NCBI RefSeq assembly: GCF_003002055.1
Contig: NZ_PVZF01000009.1
Coordinates: forward strand, 227,431 to 291,430
Source: Kineococcus rhizosphaerae
GTDB lineage: Bacteria > Actinomycetota > Actinomycetes > Actinomycetales > Kineococcaceae
Direction: 5' to 3'
Length of the DNA: 64,000 bases
Part shown: piece by piece, positions 52,025 to 60,309 of the stretch
Layout of the letters: the number at the start of each line of letters is the position of its first letter
How positions within the stretch are numbered: position 1 is the stretch's first letter
Translations under genes and position numbers: made by a program
Notes under the pieces: model-generated
Told to the model about the DNA's origin: nothing
Seen by the model: only the letters and a program-made list of their open reading frames with translations
Databases searched by the model: none

Positions 52025-52968
52025 CGGGTGGGTCCTCCTACCGCGACGCGGTCGCGGCCTTCGACGGAACGGGGCAGGTCGAGGTGGTCGATCAGGTCCA
52101 GGGCCGGGGCGGCCGCGTTGAACGTGTACAGGTGCAGCCCGGGGGCACCGGTGTCGAGCAGCCCGTGCGCCAGGCCCGAGGAGAAGGCCGTCGCGGCGCG
52201 CAGGCGCGCGGTGGCGTCGTCGGTGTCGAGGGCGGCGAGCAGGGCGGGCGAGGCCGGGACGCCGGTGAGCTCGCCGATCCGCTGGAAGCGGCGCGGGTCG
52301 TCGGAGACGGCGATCCCGGGCAGCAGCGGGATGGTGATCCCGGCCGCCCGGGCCCGGCGGACGAACGTGGCGTACTCCTCGGCGGAGAACGTGACCTGGC
52401 AGACCGCGAACTGGGCCCCGGCGTCCTGCTTGGCCCGCAGGACCGCGAGCTCGTGGTCGTCCCGGGCCCGGGGGAAGGCGGCCACGGCCAGGCTGAGGCT
52501 GCCCTCGTCCACCGGACGGGCCCCCCCGCGCAGGGCGAGGCGACGCCGGTCGGCGACCTGCAGGAGTTCCACGAGGTCGCTCGCGGTGGTCACCCCGTCG
52601 GGGTGCGGGGTCCAGTCCGCGGCCCCGGCCGGCGGGTCCCCGCGCAGCGCCAGGACGTTGCGGACCCCGGCGTCGAGGAACTCGGTCGCCAGTTCCACGA
52701 CCTCGCGCCGGGAGGAGCCCACGCAGGTCAGGTGGGCCATGGCCGGCACGGCCGTGGTGCTCAGGACGTGGGCGAGCAGGTCGCGGCTCGGGCCACGGGT
52801 CGCGCCCGCTGCCCCGAAGGTCACCGACACGAAGTCGGGGGCTGCGGACAGCAGCTCGGACAGCTTGCGCCACAACGCGTCACGTCCGGCGTCCGAGCGC
52901 GGGGGGAACAGTTCGAAGCTCAGCGTCGGCCGCCCCGCCGCACCGGCGACGAGGGGGGCGAGCGTCAT
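52021..52968 (-). CDS. metF: Methylenetetrahydrofolate reductase
   Basis: A 315-residue MetF, the flavoprotein that makes 5-methyl-THF for MetE. Blocks: LSFELFPPRSDAGRDALW, FVSVTFGAAGATRGPS, AHLTCVGSSRREV, VLALRGDPP and FAVCQVTFSAEEYATFV. The Rossmann-like TIM barrel and Glu in FELFPPR fit the family. ATG at 52968 overlaps the stop of a 19-residue ORF, which in turn is overlapped by the SAM-I riboswitch. Own Shine-Dalgarno CGGGGA is about nine bases upstream. Confidence 0.96.
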   Translation of the reverse strand: MTLAPLVAGAAGRPTLSFELFPPRSDAGRDALWRKLSELLSAAPDFVSVTFGAAGATRGPSRDLLAHVLSTTAVPAMAHLTCVGSSRREVVELATEFLDAGVRNVLALRGDPPAGAADWTPHPDGVTTASDLVELLQVADRRRLALRGGARPVDEGSLSLAVAAFPRARDDHELAVLRAKQDAGAQFAVCQVTFSAEEYATFVRRARAAGITIPLLPGIAVSDDPRRFQRIGELTGVPASPALLAALDTDDATARLRAATAFSSGLAHGLLDTGAPGLHLYTFNAAAPALDLIDHLDLPRSVEGRDRVAVGGPTR

Positions 52969-53024
52969 CGCACGGTTCCCCGGCCCGGAACCGGGTGGGG
53001 AGCGACGACATCGGTGGTCCGCAT
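52965..53024 (-). CDS. Leader ORF before metF, 19 aa
   Basis: A short frame, MRTTDVVAPHPVPGRGTVR, whose ATG lies six bases after GGAG and whose TGA overlaps the metF ATG. A GTG directly before the ATG is also in frame. The GGAG is part of the 3' arm of SAM-I stem P1. Unlike the leader at 38700 it has no Cys. Its job may be to couple ribosome entry at the riboswitch to metF translation. Confidence 0.5.
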   Translation of the reverse strand: MRTTDVVAPHPVPGRGTVR

Positions 53025-53032
53025 CACGAACT

Positions 53033-53120
53033 CCATCGGCCTGGCGTTAGCACCCTCGCCCGGGCTCGGGGGGTTGCTGCGGCGTCGTCGAGCCAGGACT
53101 CTCGGCCGCTCTGGATGGTG
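53033..53120 (-). promoter_or_regulatory. SAM-I (S-box) riboswitch before metF
   Basis: Near copy of the element at 38788-38876 on the minus strand: CACCATCCAGAG, CGAGAGTCCTGGCTCGACG, GCAACCCCCC, GAGGGTGCTAACGCCAGG and closing GATGG. P1 pairs 53114-53118 with 53033-53037. The loop stem P3 differs in sequence but keeps pairing (CCGAGCCCGGG region). Confidence 0.92.
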
Positions 53121-53127
53121 TGCTTCG

Positions 53128-53157
53128 AATGTAGACCGGTCCCGGCACGGTCCACAA
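53128..53157 (-). promoter_or_regulatory. Promoter for metF-metE
   Basis: TTGTGG (53157-53152) and TACATT (53133-53128) with an 18-base spacer, about eight bases before the riboswitch. Same layout as the promoter at 38886-38915. Confidence 0.5.
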
Positions 53158-53246
53158 GTGGTTCCCCCGATCAGCCCCCACCCGCGTCCTGGGCGCCCCG
53201 CGAGAACGCTCCAGGACGCTCGAGGTCGACCCGCGACACGCCGACC

Positions 53247-53276
53247 TTGATTCCCGGCGGTTGCGCGTGGCAATCT
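53247..53276 (+). promoter_or_regulatory. Possible promoter for the SAM-IV/desulfurase transcript
   Basis: TTGATT (53247-53252) and CAATCT (53271-53276) with an 18-base spacer; the SAM-IV aptamer begins eight bases later. Confidence 0.4.
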
Positions 53277-53283
53277 CCCCTCA

Positions 53284-53394
53284 GGTCATGAGTGCCAGCG
53301 ACAAGCCCCGGCTCGCTGGCCGGCAACCCTCCTCCGCGGTGGGGTGCCCCGGGTGACGACCTGGCCGGTCCCGAGGTGGGCCCGGCAAGCGCGG
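53284..53394 (+). promoter_or_regulatory. SAM-IV riboswitch (2)
   Basis: The most canonical copy: GGTCATGAGTGCCAGCGACA, AGCCCCGGCTCGCTGGCC, GGCAACCCTCCTCCGCGG, GGGGTGCCCCGGGTGACGAC and a final CCGGCAAGCGCGG. It lies 57 bases before the cysteine-desulfurase-like gene and back to back with the metF SAM-I element. Confidence 0.96.
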
Positions 53395-53450
53395 ACCTCG
53401 CCGGGGTGATCCCGGTCCTCCCGGCAGGGTCCACTTCCCGAGGAGACCTC

Positions 53451-54803
53451 GTGTCGACGAGCACCCTGTCCCCCAGCCGTCCCGCCCCTCGTGCGGCCTG
53501 TCGCCCGGTGGCCCCGCTGCTGCCGGTCGTGGGCGCCGACACCGTGGTGCCGCTGGCCACGGGCGGGACCGCCACCTACGCCAACCTCGACAACGCCGCC
53601 AGCGCGCCGGCCCTCAGCGCGGTGGCGGCCCGCGTCGCGCAGGTGCTGCCGCACTACGCCAGCGTCCACCGCGGCGCCGGGTACCTGTCCCGGGTCTCCA
53701 CGGCGCTGTTCGAGCAGGCCCGCGAGCAGGTCGGGCGGTTCCTCGGCGCCCGGGCCGACGACGTCGTGGTCTTCACCCGCAGCACGACCGACGCGCTGGA
53801 CCTGCTCTCCCGCGCCGTCCCCGCCGGTGCCCGGGTGCTCGTCGCGGACGTCGAGCACCACGCGAACCTGCTGCCCTGGCAGCGCTCGGCGGCCACCACG
53901 GTGGTGCGCGGCGGTGCCGACGCCGAGGAGACCGCTGCCCTGCTGGAGGCCGAGCTGGCCACCGGGCAGTACGCGCTGCTCGCCGTCGCGGGCGCCTCCA
54001 ACGTCACCGGCGAGGTGCTGCCGCTGCGCCGGCTGGCCCGCGCCGCGCACGCGGCCGGGGCCCGCATCGCCGTCGACGGCGCCCAGCTGCTGCCGCACCG
54101 GCGCGTGGACGTCGGCCGCGACGAGATCGACTGGATCGCCCTGTCCGGGCACAAGCTGTACGCGCCGTTCGGCGCCGGCGCCCTCGTCGGCCGCCGCGAC
54201 TGGCTCGACGCGGCCGAGCCGTACCTGGCCGGCGGCGGCGCGACGCTCGACGTCAGCCACGACGCGGTGCGCTGGGCCTCCGGCCCGGACCGGCACGAGG
54301 CCGGGTCGCCGAACGTGATCGGCGCCGTCGCCCTGGCCCAGGCCTGCGCGACGCTCGCCGCCCTGCCGGACGGTGCGCTGGAACGTCACGAGGGCGCGCT
54401 GCGCGCCCAGCTCGTCGACGGGCTCAGCGCCCTGCCGGGCGTCGAGGTCGTCCGGGCGCACCCGGCCGACGCCGTGGGGGTCGTGACGTTCACCGTCGCG
54501 GGCCGCTCGGTCTCCGAGGTCGCGGCGTACCTGTCGGCGGAGCACGGGATCGGCGTGCGCGACGGGCGCTTCTGCGCGCACCGGTTCGCGAACTCCCTCG
54601 GCCTGGTCGCGGGCGGGCTGCGCGCCTCGACGGGGGTCGGGACCGGCTCGGCCGACGTCGAACGGCTGGTGGCCGCGGTGGAGCGGTTCGTGACCACGGG
54701 CCCCGAGCTCGAGTACGGCCTGGTGGACGGTCACTGGGGTCCGCTCACCGACGCCCGGCCCGCCCCCGAGACGTTCCTCGACCCGGTGACGGAACTCGGG
54801 TAA
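53451..54803 (+). CDS. Class V aminotransferase, cysteine-desulfurase-like
   Basis: A 450-residue PLP enzyme. Blocks: ANLDNAASAPALSAV, HYASVHRGAGYLSR, DVEHHANLLPWQ, IAVDGAQLLPHRRVDVG, the PLP Lys in WIALSGHKLYAPFG, and GVRDGRFCAHRF with a Cys at the position of the SufS persulfide Cys. It would remove sulfur or selenium from cysteine-type substrates. GTG at 53451 with AGGAG upstream. It is flanked by two SAM-IV elements (53284 and 54817), and its stop overlaps a TAAACT that could be an internal -10. Confidence 0.85.
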   Translation: MSTSTLSPSRPAPRAACRPVAPLLPVVGADTVVPLATGGTATYANLDNAASAPALSAVAARVAQVLPHYASVHRGAGYLSRVSTALFEQAREQVGRFLGARADDVVVFTRSTTDALDLLSRAVPAGARVLVADVEHHANLLPWQRSAATTVVRGGADAEETAALLEAELATGQYALLAVAGASNVTGEVLPLRRLARAAHAAGARIAVDGAQLLPHRRVDVGRDEIDWIALSGHKLYAPFGAGALVGRRDWLDAAEPYLAGGGATLDVSHDAVRWASGPDRHEAGSPNVIGAVALAQACATLAALPDGALERHEGALRAQLVDGLSALPGVEVVRAHPADAVGVVTFTVAGRSVSEVAAYLSAEHGIGVRDGRFCAHRFANSLGLVAGGLRASTGVGTGSADVERLVAAVERFVTTGPELEYGLVDGHWGPLTDARPAPETFLDPVTELG

Positions 54804-54816
54804 ACTCACCGGCGAA

Positions 54817-54923
54817 GGTCACGAGAACCAGCGACAAGCCCTGGCTAGCTGGTCGGCAACCCTCCCCCGCGGTGGGGTGCTCCAGGTGACGACCCGGCCG
54901 GAGGAAGACCTCCGGCAAGCGCG
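54817..54923 (+). promoter_or_regulatory. SAM-IV riboswitch (3)
   Basis: GGTCACGAGAACCAGCGACA, AGCCCTGGCTAGCTGGTC, GGCAACCCTCCCCCGCGG, GGGGTGCTCCAGGTGACGAC and CCGGCAAGCGCG. Stem changes are compensated (CCAGC with GCTGG; CCTGG with CCAGG). It starts 14 bases after the desulfurase stop and 49 bases ahead of a flavin monooxygenase gene. Confidence 0.94.
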
Positions 54924-54971
54924 ATGACCCGCCGGACGCCTGCGTGTCGTCAAGACAGCAGGAGGAGAACC

Positions 54972-56165
54972 GTGTCCGAACTCCACCTCTCCGTGGCCCT
55001 GGAGTCCACCGGGTGGCACCCCGCGTCCTGGCGCGAACCCGGCGCCCGCGCCGACGAGCTGTTCACCGCCGCGTTCTGGCGCGACACCGTCCGCGAGGCC
55101 GAACGCGGGCTGTTCGACCTCGTGACCATCGAGGATTCCTTCAGCCTGCAGGGCAGCCACTTCGGGCTACCCGACGACCGCACCGACCGGGTCGCCGGCC
55201 GCCTGGACGCGCTGCTCGTCGCGGCCCGGCTGGCGCTGGTCACGCAGGCCGTCGGTCTGGTCCCCACCGTCACGACGACCCACACCGAACCGTTCCACGT
55301 GTCCAAGGCGCTCGCGACGCTCGACCACGTCAGTTCCGGCCGCGGCGGCTGGCGGGCCCAGATCGCCCCCCGCGCCCACGAGGCCGAACTCTTCGGACGG
55401 CGGTCGATCCCCGTGGTCTCCCGCGAGACGTTGCAGGACCCCGAGGTCGCCGCGGCGGTCGAGGACCTGTTCGCCGAGGGCCGCGCCGTCGTCGACACCG
55501 TGCGGGCGCTCTGGGACTCCTGGGAGGACGACGCGGAGATCCGCGACGTCGCCTCGGGACGCTTCGTCGACCGCACCAAGCTGCACCGGGTCGCGGTCGA
55601 GACCCCCTGGTTCTCGGTCCTCGGCCCCTCGATCACGCCCCGTCCCCCGCAGGGACAGCCCGTGGTGACCGCACTGGCGCACGCGCGGACCGCGTACGAG
55701 TTCGCCGCCGCGAGCGCGGACGTCGTGTTCGTGACGCCGCACGAGGCGGCGAACGCCCGCGAGATCGTCGCCGAGGTGCGTGCCGCGGAGGCCGCCGTCG
55801 GCCGGACGGGAACCCCGCTGCAGGTCCACGCCGACCTCGTGGTCGCCCTCGGCCCCGACGCCGCGGCCGCCCGCAACCGCCTGGACCGGCTCGACACCGT
55901 CGACGGTGAGGCGTTCGGCTCCGACGCGCTCGTCGTGGCCGACTCCCCCGCGGGCCTGGTCGAGCGTCTGCTGCTGTGGCGCGAGGCGGGGATCGAGGGG
56001 TTCCGGTTCCGTCCGGCGGTGAACGCCACCGACCTGCCCGCGCTCGTCGACGAGGTCGTGCCGCTGCTGCAGTCCGCCGGGGTGTTCCGCCGGGAGTACA
56101 CCGGCACCACCCTGCGCGACCACCTGGGGCTGGCCAGGCCCGTCAACCGCTACGCCGCAGTCTGA
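54972..56165 (+). CDS. NtaA/DszA-like flavin-dependent oxidoreductase (C)
   Basis: A 397-residue luciferase-like enzyme: LSVALESTGWHPASWRE, LFDLVTIEDSFSLQG, LVPTVTTTHTEPFHVSKAL, SSGRGGWRAQIAPR, then FEFAAASADVVFVTPHEAA-type block and C-terminal RREYTGTTLRDHLGL. It is shorter and more divergent than 56176-57543. GTG with GGAGGAG upstream. First gene after SAM-IV (3). Confidence 0.87.
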   Translation: MSELHLSVALESTGWHPASWREPGARADELFTAAFWRDTVREAERGLFDLVTIEDSFSLQGSHFGLPDDRTDRVAGRLDALLVAARLALVTQAVGLVPTVTTTHTEPFHVSKALATLDHVSSGRGGWRAQIAPRAHEAELFGRRSIPVVSRETLQDPEVAAAVEDLFAEGRAVVDTVRALWDSWEDDAEIRDVASGRFVDRTKLHRVAVETPWFSVLGPSITPRPPQGQPVVTALAHARTAYEFAAASADVVFVTPHEAANAREIVAEVRAAEAAVGRTGTPLQVHADLVVALGPDAAAARNRLDRLDTVDGEAFGSDALVVADSPAGLVERLLLWREAGIEGFRFRPAVNATDLPALVDEVVPLLQSAGVFRREYTGTTLRDHLGLARPVNRYAAV

Positions 56166-56175
56166 GGAGGACCCG

Positions 56176-57543
56176 ATGAGCATCCCCGACGGCAAGCCCC
56201 GCAAGCAGATCGTCCTCGGCGCCCACCTGCCCGGCGTCAACCACCACACCGTCTGGCAGGACCCGGCCGCGGGCAGCCAGATCGACGTGCGGAGCTTCGC
56301 CCACCTGGCCCGCACCGCCGAACGGGGTTTCTTCGACCTGTTCTTCCTGGCCGAGGGCCTGCGGCTGCGCGAGCACGCGGGCGAGATCTACGAGAACGAC
56401 GTCGTGGGCCGGCCGGACACCTTCACGGTGCTGGCCGCCCTGGCCGGGGTCACCGACCACCTGGGCCTGGCCGGGACCATCAACACCACGTTCAACGAGC
56501 CCTACGAACTGGCCCGCGAGTTCGCCTCCCTCGACCACCTCTCCGGCGGCCGCGCCGCGTGGAACGTCGTCACCAGCTTCGACGCGTTCACGGGCGCGAA
56601 CTTCCGGCGCGGCGGCTACCTCGACCGCTCGCAGCGCTACGAGCGGGCCGAGGAGGTGCTCCTCGCCGTCCGCGCCCTGCGGGACTCCTGGGGCCCGGGC
56701 GACGTCCTGGCCGACAGCGCCACCGGGCAGTTCCTGGCCCGGCACGGCGTGGGGGCCTTCGAGCTGCACACGAACCAGTTCGACGTCCGCGGCCGGTTCA
56801 ACGTCCCCCGTCCGCCGCAGGGCCACCCGCTGATCATCCAGGCCGGCGTGTCCGACCAGGGCCGGGAGTTCGCCTCCGCCAACGCCGACGCGATCTTCTC
56901 CCCCTTCCGGCGCACCGACGACGCCGTCCCGTTCTACCGCGACGTCAAGGCGCGGGCGGTGCGTCACGGGCGCCTGGCGAGCGACGTCAAGATCCTGCCC
57001 TCGGCCGGTGTCGTCCTCGGCGACAGCGCCGCCGACGCCGCCGAGAAGGCGCGCGAGCTCACCCACCAGCAGGTCAGCCCCGCCACCGCCCTCGCGCTGG
57101 CCGAGCAGGTCTGGAACCGCGACCTGTCGCAGCTGGACCCCGAGGGTCCGCTGCCGGAGTTCGACGCCGACACCACCGCGCCGCCGCGCTGGAGGGGCCG
57201 GGCGATCCACGACCCCGACCTGAACGCGGTCGTGGCGCGCTGGCGCGAGATCGCCGCGCGCGGGGGGCTGAACCTGCGCGAGACCGTCATCGAGGTCACC
57301 GCCCGCGCGACGTTCGTGGGCACGCCCACCACGGTCGCCGACCAGCTCGACGACTTCGTCCAGAACGACGGCTCCGATGGTTTCATCCTGCACCCGCCCG
57401 TGGTGCCGACCGGCCTCGACGAGTTCGTCGACACGGTCGTCCCGCTGCTGCAGGAACGGGGTTCGCTGCGCACGGAGTACACCGGGACGACGCTGCGGGA
57501 GAACCTCGGCCTGTCCCCGGCCCGGGCGGCGCAGCCGGCGTGA
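56176..57543 (+). CDS. NtaA/DszA-family FMN-dependent monooxygenase (D)
   Basis: A 455-residue enzyme, full length for the NtaA/SnaA/DszA group: QIVLGAHLPGVNHHTVW, FFDLFFLAEGLRLREH, LAGTINTTFNEPYELAREF, GGRAAWNVVTSFDAFTGANF, PLIIQAGVSDQGREFASANAD and C-terminal RTEYTGTTLRENLGL. Ten bases after the preceding flavin enzyme; its stop overlaps the next start (GTGA). Confidence 0.92.
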   Translation: MSIPDGKPRKQIVLGAHLPGVNHHTVWQDPAAGSQIDVRSFAHLARTAERGFFDLFFLAEGLRLREHAGEIYENDVVGRPDTFTVLAALAGVTDHLGLAGTINTTFNEPYELAREFASLDHLSGGRAAWNVVTSFDAFTGANFRRGGYLDRSQRYERAEEVLLAVRALRDSWGPGDVLADSATGQFLARHGVGAFELHTNQFDVRGRFNVPRPPQGHPLIIQAGVSDQGREFASANADAIFSPFRRTDDAVPFYRDVKARAVRHGRLASDVKILPSAGVVLGDSAADAAEKARELTHQQVSPATALALAEQVWNRDLSQLDPEGPLPEFDADTTAPPRWRGRAIHDPDLNAVVARWREIAARGGLNLRETVIEVTARATFVGTPTTVADQLDDFVQNDGSDGFILHPPVVPTGLDEFVDTVVPLLQERGSLRTEYTGTTLRENLGLSPARAAQPA

Positions 57544-58691
57544 GCGTGGAACTGTCCGTCCTCGACCTCGTCCCCGAGAGCGAGCACGAGGGGCTCGGTG
57601 CGGGCATCGCCCGGACCCTGGAACTGGCCCGGGCGGCCGACGACTGGGGCTACCGCGGGTTCTGGCTCGCCGAGCACCACCTGTCCCCCGGCGTCTCGAG
57701 CTCGACCCCCGCCGTCCTGGCGGCGCTCGTCGCGTCCTCGACGCGGCGCCTGCGGGTGGGCTCGGCCGCGAGCCTGCTGGCCGTCACGACACCGGCCGTC
57801 GCCGCCGAGCAGTGGGCCACGATCGCCCGGGCCGTCGGCGGCCGCGTCGACCTGGGTTTCGGCCGGGTCCACGGCCCCGCCCCCGCGGGGGCCGAGCGGC
57901 CCGGGGCGAGCGGGTCCCGGGTGGTCGACGGGCTGCCCGTGCCCGCCGCGCCGCCGCCCCTGTGGCGCGACCCGGCGCTCGTCGAGACCCTCACAGCGAC
58001 CGCGCGCGTGCTGGGCGTCCACCGCGCCGACGCGCCGCCGTTCGCGGACGAGCTCCGCCTCGCCCTGGACCTGCTGCGCGACGGGCACACCGACGCCGAG
58101 GGCCGCACGCACGGCAGTTCGCTGCTGTCGGGTGCGCCCGTGGACGTGCACGTGCTGGCCTCCAGCGGCGGCGAGTCCGCGCGGGTCGCCGGCGAACTCG
58201 GCCTGCCGCTCGTCGCGAACTACCACGTGGCTCCCGCCTCCGTGCTGGACACCGTCGCCACCTACCGCGACGCGTTCCGTCCCGGCGTCCTGCCCGCCCC
58301 GCGGGTGGCCGTGTCGGCCGACGTCGTCGTGGCCGCGACCGACGCCGAGGCGCGCGAGCTCGCCCGTCCGTACGCGCAGTGGGTGCTCGGCATCCGCCGC
58401 GGCACCGGGGCCGTCCCCATCCCCTCCCCGCAGGAGGTGGACGCGTTCACCTGGTCCGCCGAGGACGAGGCGCTCGTCGCCGACCGCCTCGAGGGTCACG
58501 TCGTCGGCTCGCCGGAGACGGTGGTTCCCCGGCTCGAGGCGCTGGCCCGGGTCACGGGGGCCGAGGAGATCCTCGTGACGACCGCGACGTACCGTGCCGC
58601 CGACCGGTTCCGCTCCTACGAACTGCTCGCGCAGGCGTGGCGCGACCGGTCGACCGTGCACCTGCCCGAACCCGCCCACGCGACCGCGTGA
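57540..58691 (+). CDS. LLM-class flavin-dependent oxidoreductase, MsnO8/alkanal monooxygenase-like
   Basis: A 383-residue protein: LSVLDLVPESEHEGL at the N terminus, WGYRGFWLAEHHLSPGVSSS, VGSAASLLAVTTPAVAAEQW, VDLGFGRVHG, and LPLVANYHVAPASV near the C-terminal third. The WLAEHH block is typical of the bacterial alkanal monooxygenase-like group. GTG overlaps the previous stop. It likely works with the two flavin enzymes before it. Confidence 0.87.
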   Translation: MSVELSVLDLVPESEHEGLGAGIARTLELARAADDWGYRGFWLAEHHLSPGVSSSTPAVLAALVASSTRRLRVGSAASLLAVTTPAVAAEQWATIARAVGGRVDLGFGRVHGPAPAGAERPGASGSRVVDGLPVPAAPPPLWRDPALVETLTATARVLGVHRADAPPFADELRLALDLLRDGHTDAEGRTHGSSLLSGAPVDVHVLASSGGESARVAGELGLPLVANYHVAPASVLDTVATYRDAFRPGVLPAPRVAVSADVVVAATDAEARELARPYAQWVLGIRRGTGAVPIPSPQEVDAFTWSAEDEALVADRLEGHVVGSPETVVPRLEALARVTGAEEILVTTATYRAADRFRSYELLAQAWRDRSTVHLPEPAHATA

Positions 58692-58721
58692 GCGCCGAGA
58701 ACACCAGACCACAGGAGTGAC

Positions 58722-59096
58722 GTGAGCGAGACCACCCTCCCCGAGGCCCCCCTCGTCGACGCCGAGACCGCCGGCCGCGCCGTCGCCGGTGGCGCGTTGT
58801 TCGTCGACGTCCGCAGCGACGCCGGCCGCGCCGCCCACGGTGAGCTGCCGCAGGCCGTCGTCGTCGCCAAGACCGACGTCGGCCGCAAGTTCGCCGTCGG
58901 CGAGCCCGGCGCGCTGGAGCAGCTGACCGACAAGGACCAGGAGATCGTCGTGATCTGCGGGTCGCCCGCCGGGTCCGGCCCCGTCACCGCCGAGCTGCTC
59001 GCCGCGGGCTTCACCAACGTCGTCCAGGTCGACGGCGGTTTCCCGGCGTGGAAGGCCGCCGGACTCGCGACCGAGGAACCCGTGCAGGCCGGATGA
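58722..59096 (+). CDS. Single-domain rhodanese
   Basis: A 124-residue rhodanese, a sulfur carrier or transferase. The active loop is VICGSPAGSGPVTAELL with the persulfide Cys near residue 85; LFVDVRSDAGRAAHGELP is the first family block and FPAWKAAGL the last. GTG start. It fits a route from cysteine-desulfurase or oxidase products to sulfite or thiosulfate. Confidence 0.88.
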   Translation: MSETTLPEAPLVDAETAGRAVAGGALFVDVRSDAGRAAHGELPQAVVVAKTDVGRKFAVGEPGALEQLTDKDQEIVVICGSPAGSGPVTAELLAAGFTNVVQVDGGFPAWKAAGLATEEPVQAG

Positions 59097-60148
59097 GCAC
59101 CACCACGGAGAACCCCGTGTCGGACGGCGCGACCACGCTGACCGTCCGGTCGGCCCGCCCCGACGAGCTGGCCGCCGTCGGGGAGCTGACGGTGGCCGGG
59201 TTCTCCGTGGGCCCCTACCCGCCCGACGCCGCGCGGGCAGCGCTCCTGCGCGACGCCGCGGGCCGGGCCCGCACCGCCGACGTCCGCGTCGCGGTCGAGG
59301 GCACGGGCGAGGACCTGCTGGGCACCGCGACCCTGGCGCCCGGGGGCACCGAGCACGCCCGCTTCGCCGGACCCGACGAGCTCGAGTTCCGGCTGCTGGC
59401 CGTCTCCCCCGCCGCCCGCCGCCGCGGACTGGGCGCCCTGCTGCTCGAGGACGCCGTCGCGCAGGCGCGGGCCCGGGGTTTCACCCGGGTCGTGCTGGAC
59501 ACCGGGGCGCGCAACGAGACCGCCCAGCGCCTCTACCACCGCTCGGGCTTCACCCGGCTGCCCGAGCGGGAGGACCGGCTGGGCGGTGGCGGTCTGCGGC
59601 TCGCCGTGTTCGGCCGGGACGTCGACCCCGCTCCCGGGGTGCTCGTCCGGCTGGCCCGGCCCGGGGAGCTCGATGCCGTCAGCCGGCTCGCCCTGGACGC
59701 CTACGCCGCCGACGGCGACCTGCCCGACTGGTACGCCGCGCAGGTCGCCGACGCCGCGACGCGGACCCGCGAGGCCGAGCTGTGGGTCGCCGTCGACGCC
59801 GTCACCGGCGAACTGCTCGGCACGGTGACGCTGCCTCGTCCCGGGCGGACCCTGAGCGCCACGGCGCTCGACGGGGAGCTCGACCTGCGCCTGCTGGCGA
59901 GCGCCGTGCCCGCCCGCGGTCGCGGCGTCGGGACGGCGCTCGTCCGGCACGCCCTCGACGTGGCCCGCTGGCGCGGACTGCACCGCGTCGTGCTGAACTC
60001 CGCCCCGCGGATGACCGCGGCGCACTCCCTGTACACCACCCTGGGTTTCGTGCGCCTGCCCGAGCGCGAGACGCGCGTCGTCGAGGGCGGCACCCTGCTC
60101 GCCTTCGGGTACGACGTCGTCCCGCTCGCGGGCGACGACACCCTCTGA
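59093..60148 (+). CDS. Tandem double GNAT acetyltransferase
   Basis: A 351-residue protein with two GNAT domains. First: RARPDEL-type start TVRSARPDELAAVGEL, acetyl-CoA loop SPAARRRGLGALLLEDAV, and NETAQRLYHRSGFTRL. Second (from about 185): VLVRLARPGELDAV, VPARGRGVGTALVRHAL, AAHSLYTTLGFVRL. ATG overlaps the rhodanese stop. The two halves look like an internal duplication with divergence. It is last in the SAM-IV operon; substrate unknown. Confidence 0.87.
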   Translation: MSTTTENPVSDGATTLTVRSARPDELAAVGELTVAGFSVGPYPPDAARAALLRDAAGRARTADVRVAVEGTGEDLLGTATLAPGGTEHARFAGPDELEFRLLAVSPAARRRGLGALLLEDAVAQARARGFTRVVLDTGARNETAQRLYHRSGFTRLPEREDRLGGGGLRLAVFGRDVDPAPGVLVRLARPGELDAVSRLALDAYAADGDLPDWYAAQVADAATRTREAELWVAVDAVTGELLGTVTLPRPGRTLSATALDGELDLRLLASAVPARGRGVGTALVRHALDVARWRGLHRVVLNSAPRMTAAHSLYTTLGFVRLPERETRVVEGGTLLAFGYDVVPLAGDDTL

Positions 60149-60158
60149 CCCACCCCTC

Positions 60159-60256
60159 CCGGCGATCGAGGAATCTTCCGCCGTGATCGAGGAATCCCCG
60201 GCTCCGAGGCCTGCCGTGCCGTCCTCGATCGCGGCGTGAGATTCCTCGATCGCCGG
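60159..60256. terminator. Long hairpin with internal direct repeats
   Basis: The arms 60159-60193 and 60222-60256 pair over 35 positions with one mismatch and two G-T pairs, around a 28-base loop. Each arm contains the motif GATCGAGGAAT (or complement) more than once: the left arm has it at 60164 and 60185. It follows the double GNAT stop by 10 bases and probably ends the operon. Confidence 0.7.
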
Positions 60257-60309
60257 AGTGGGGCCACCCTTCGGCGTGGACGCCCCCGCCGTCACCGACC
60301 GGAGCACCC

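Noticed and set aside
49508..53050. Open frame of 1180 codons on the plus strand
   Set aside because: Antisense to metE and metF, both unmistakable on the minus strand.
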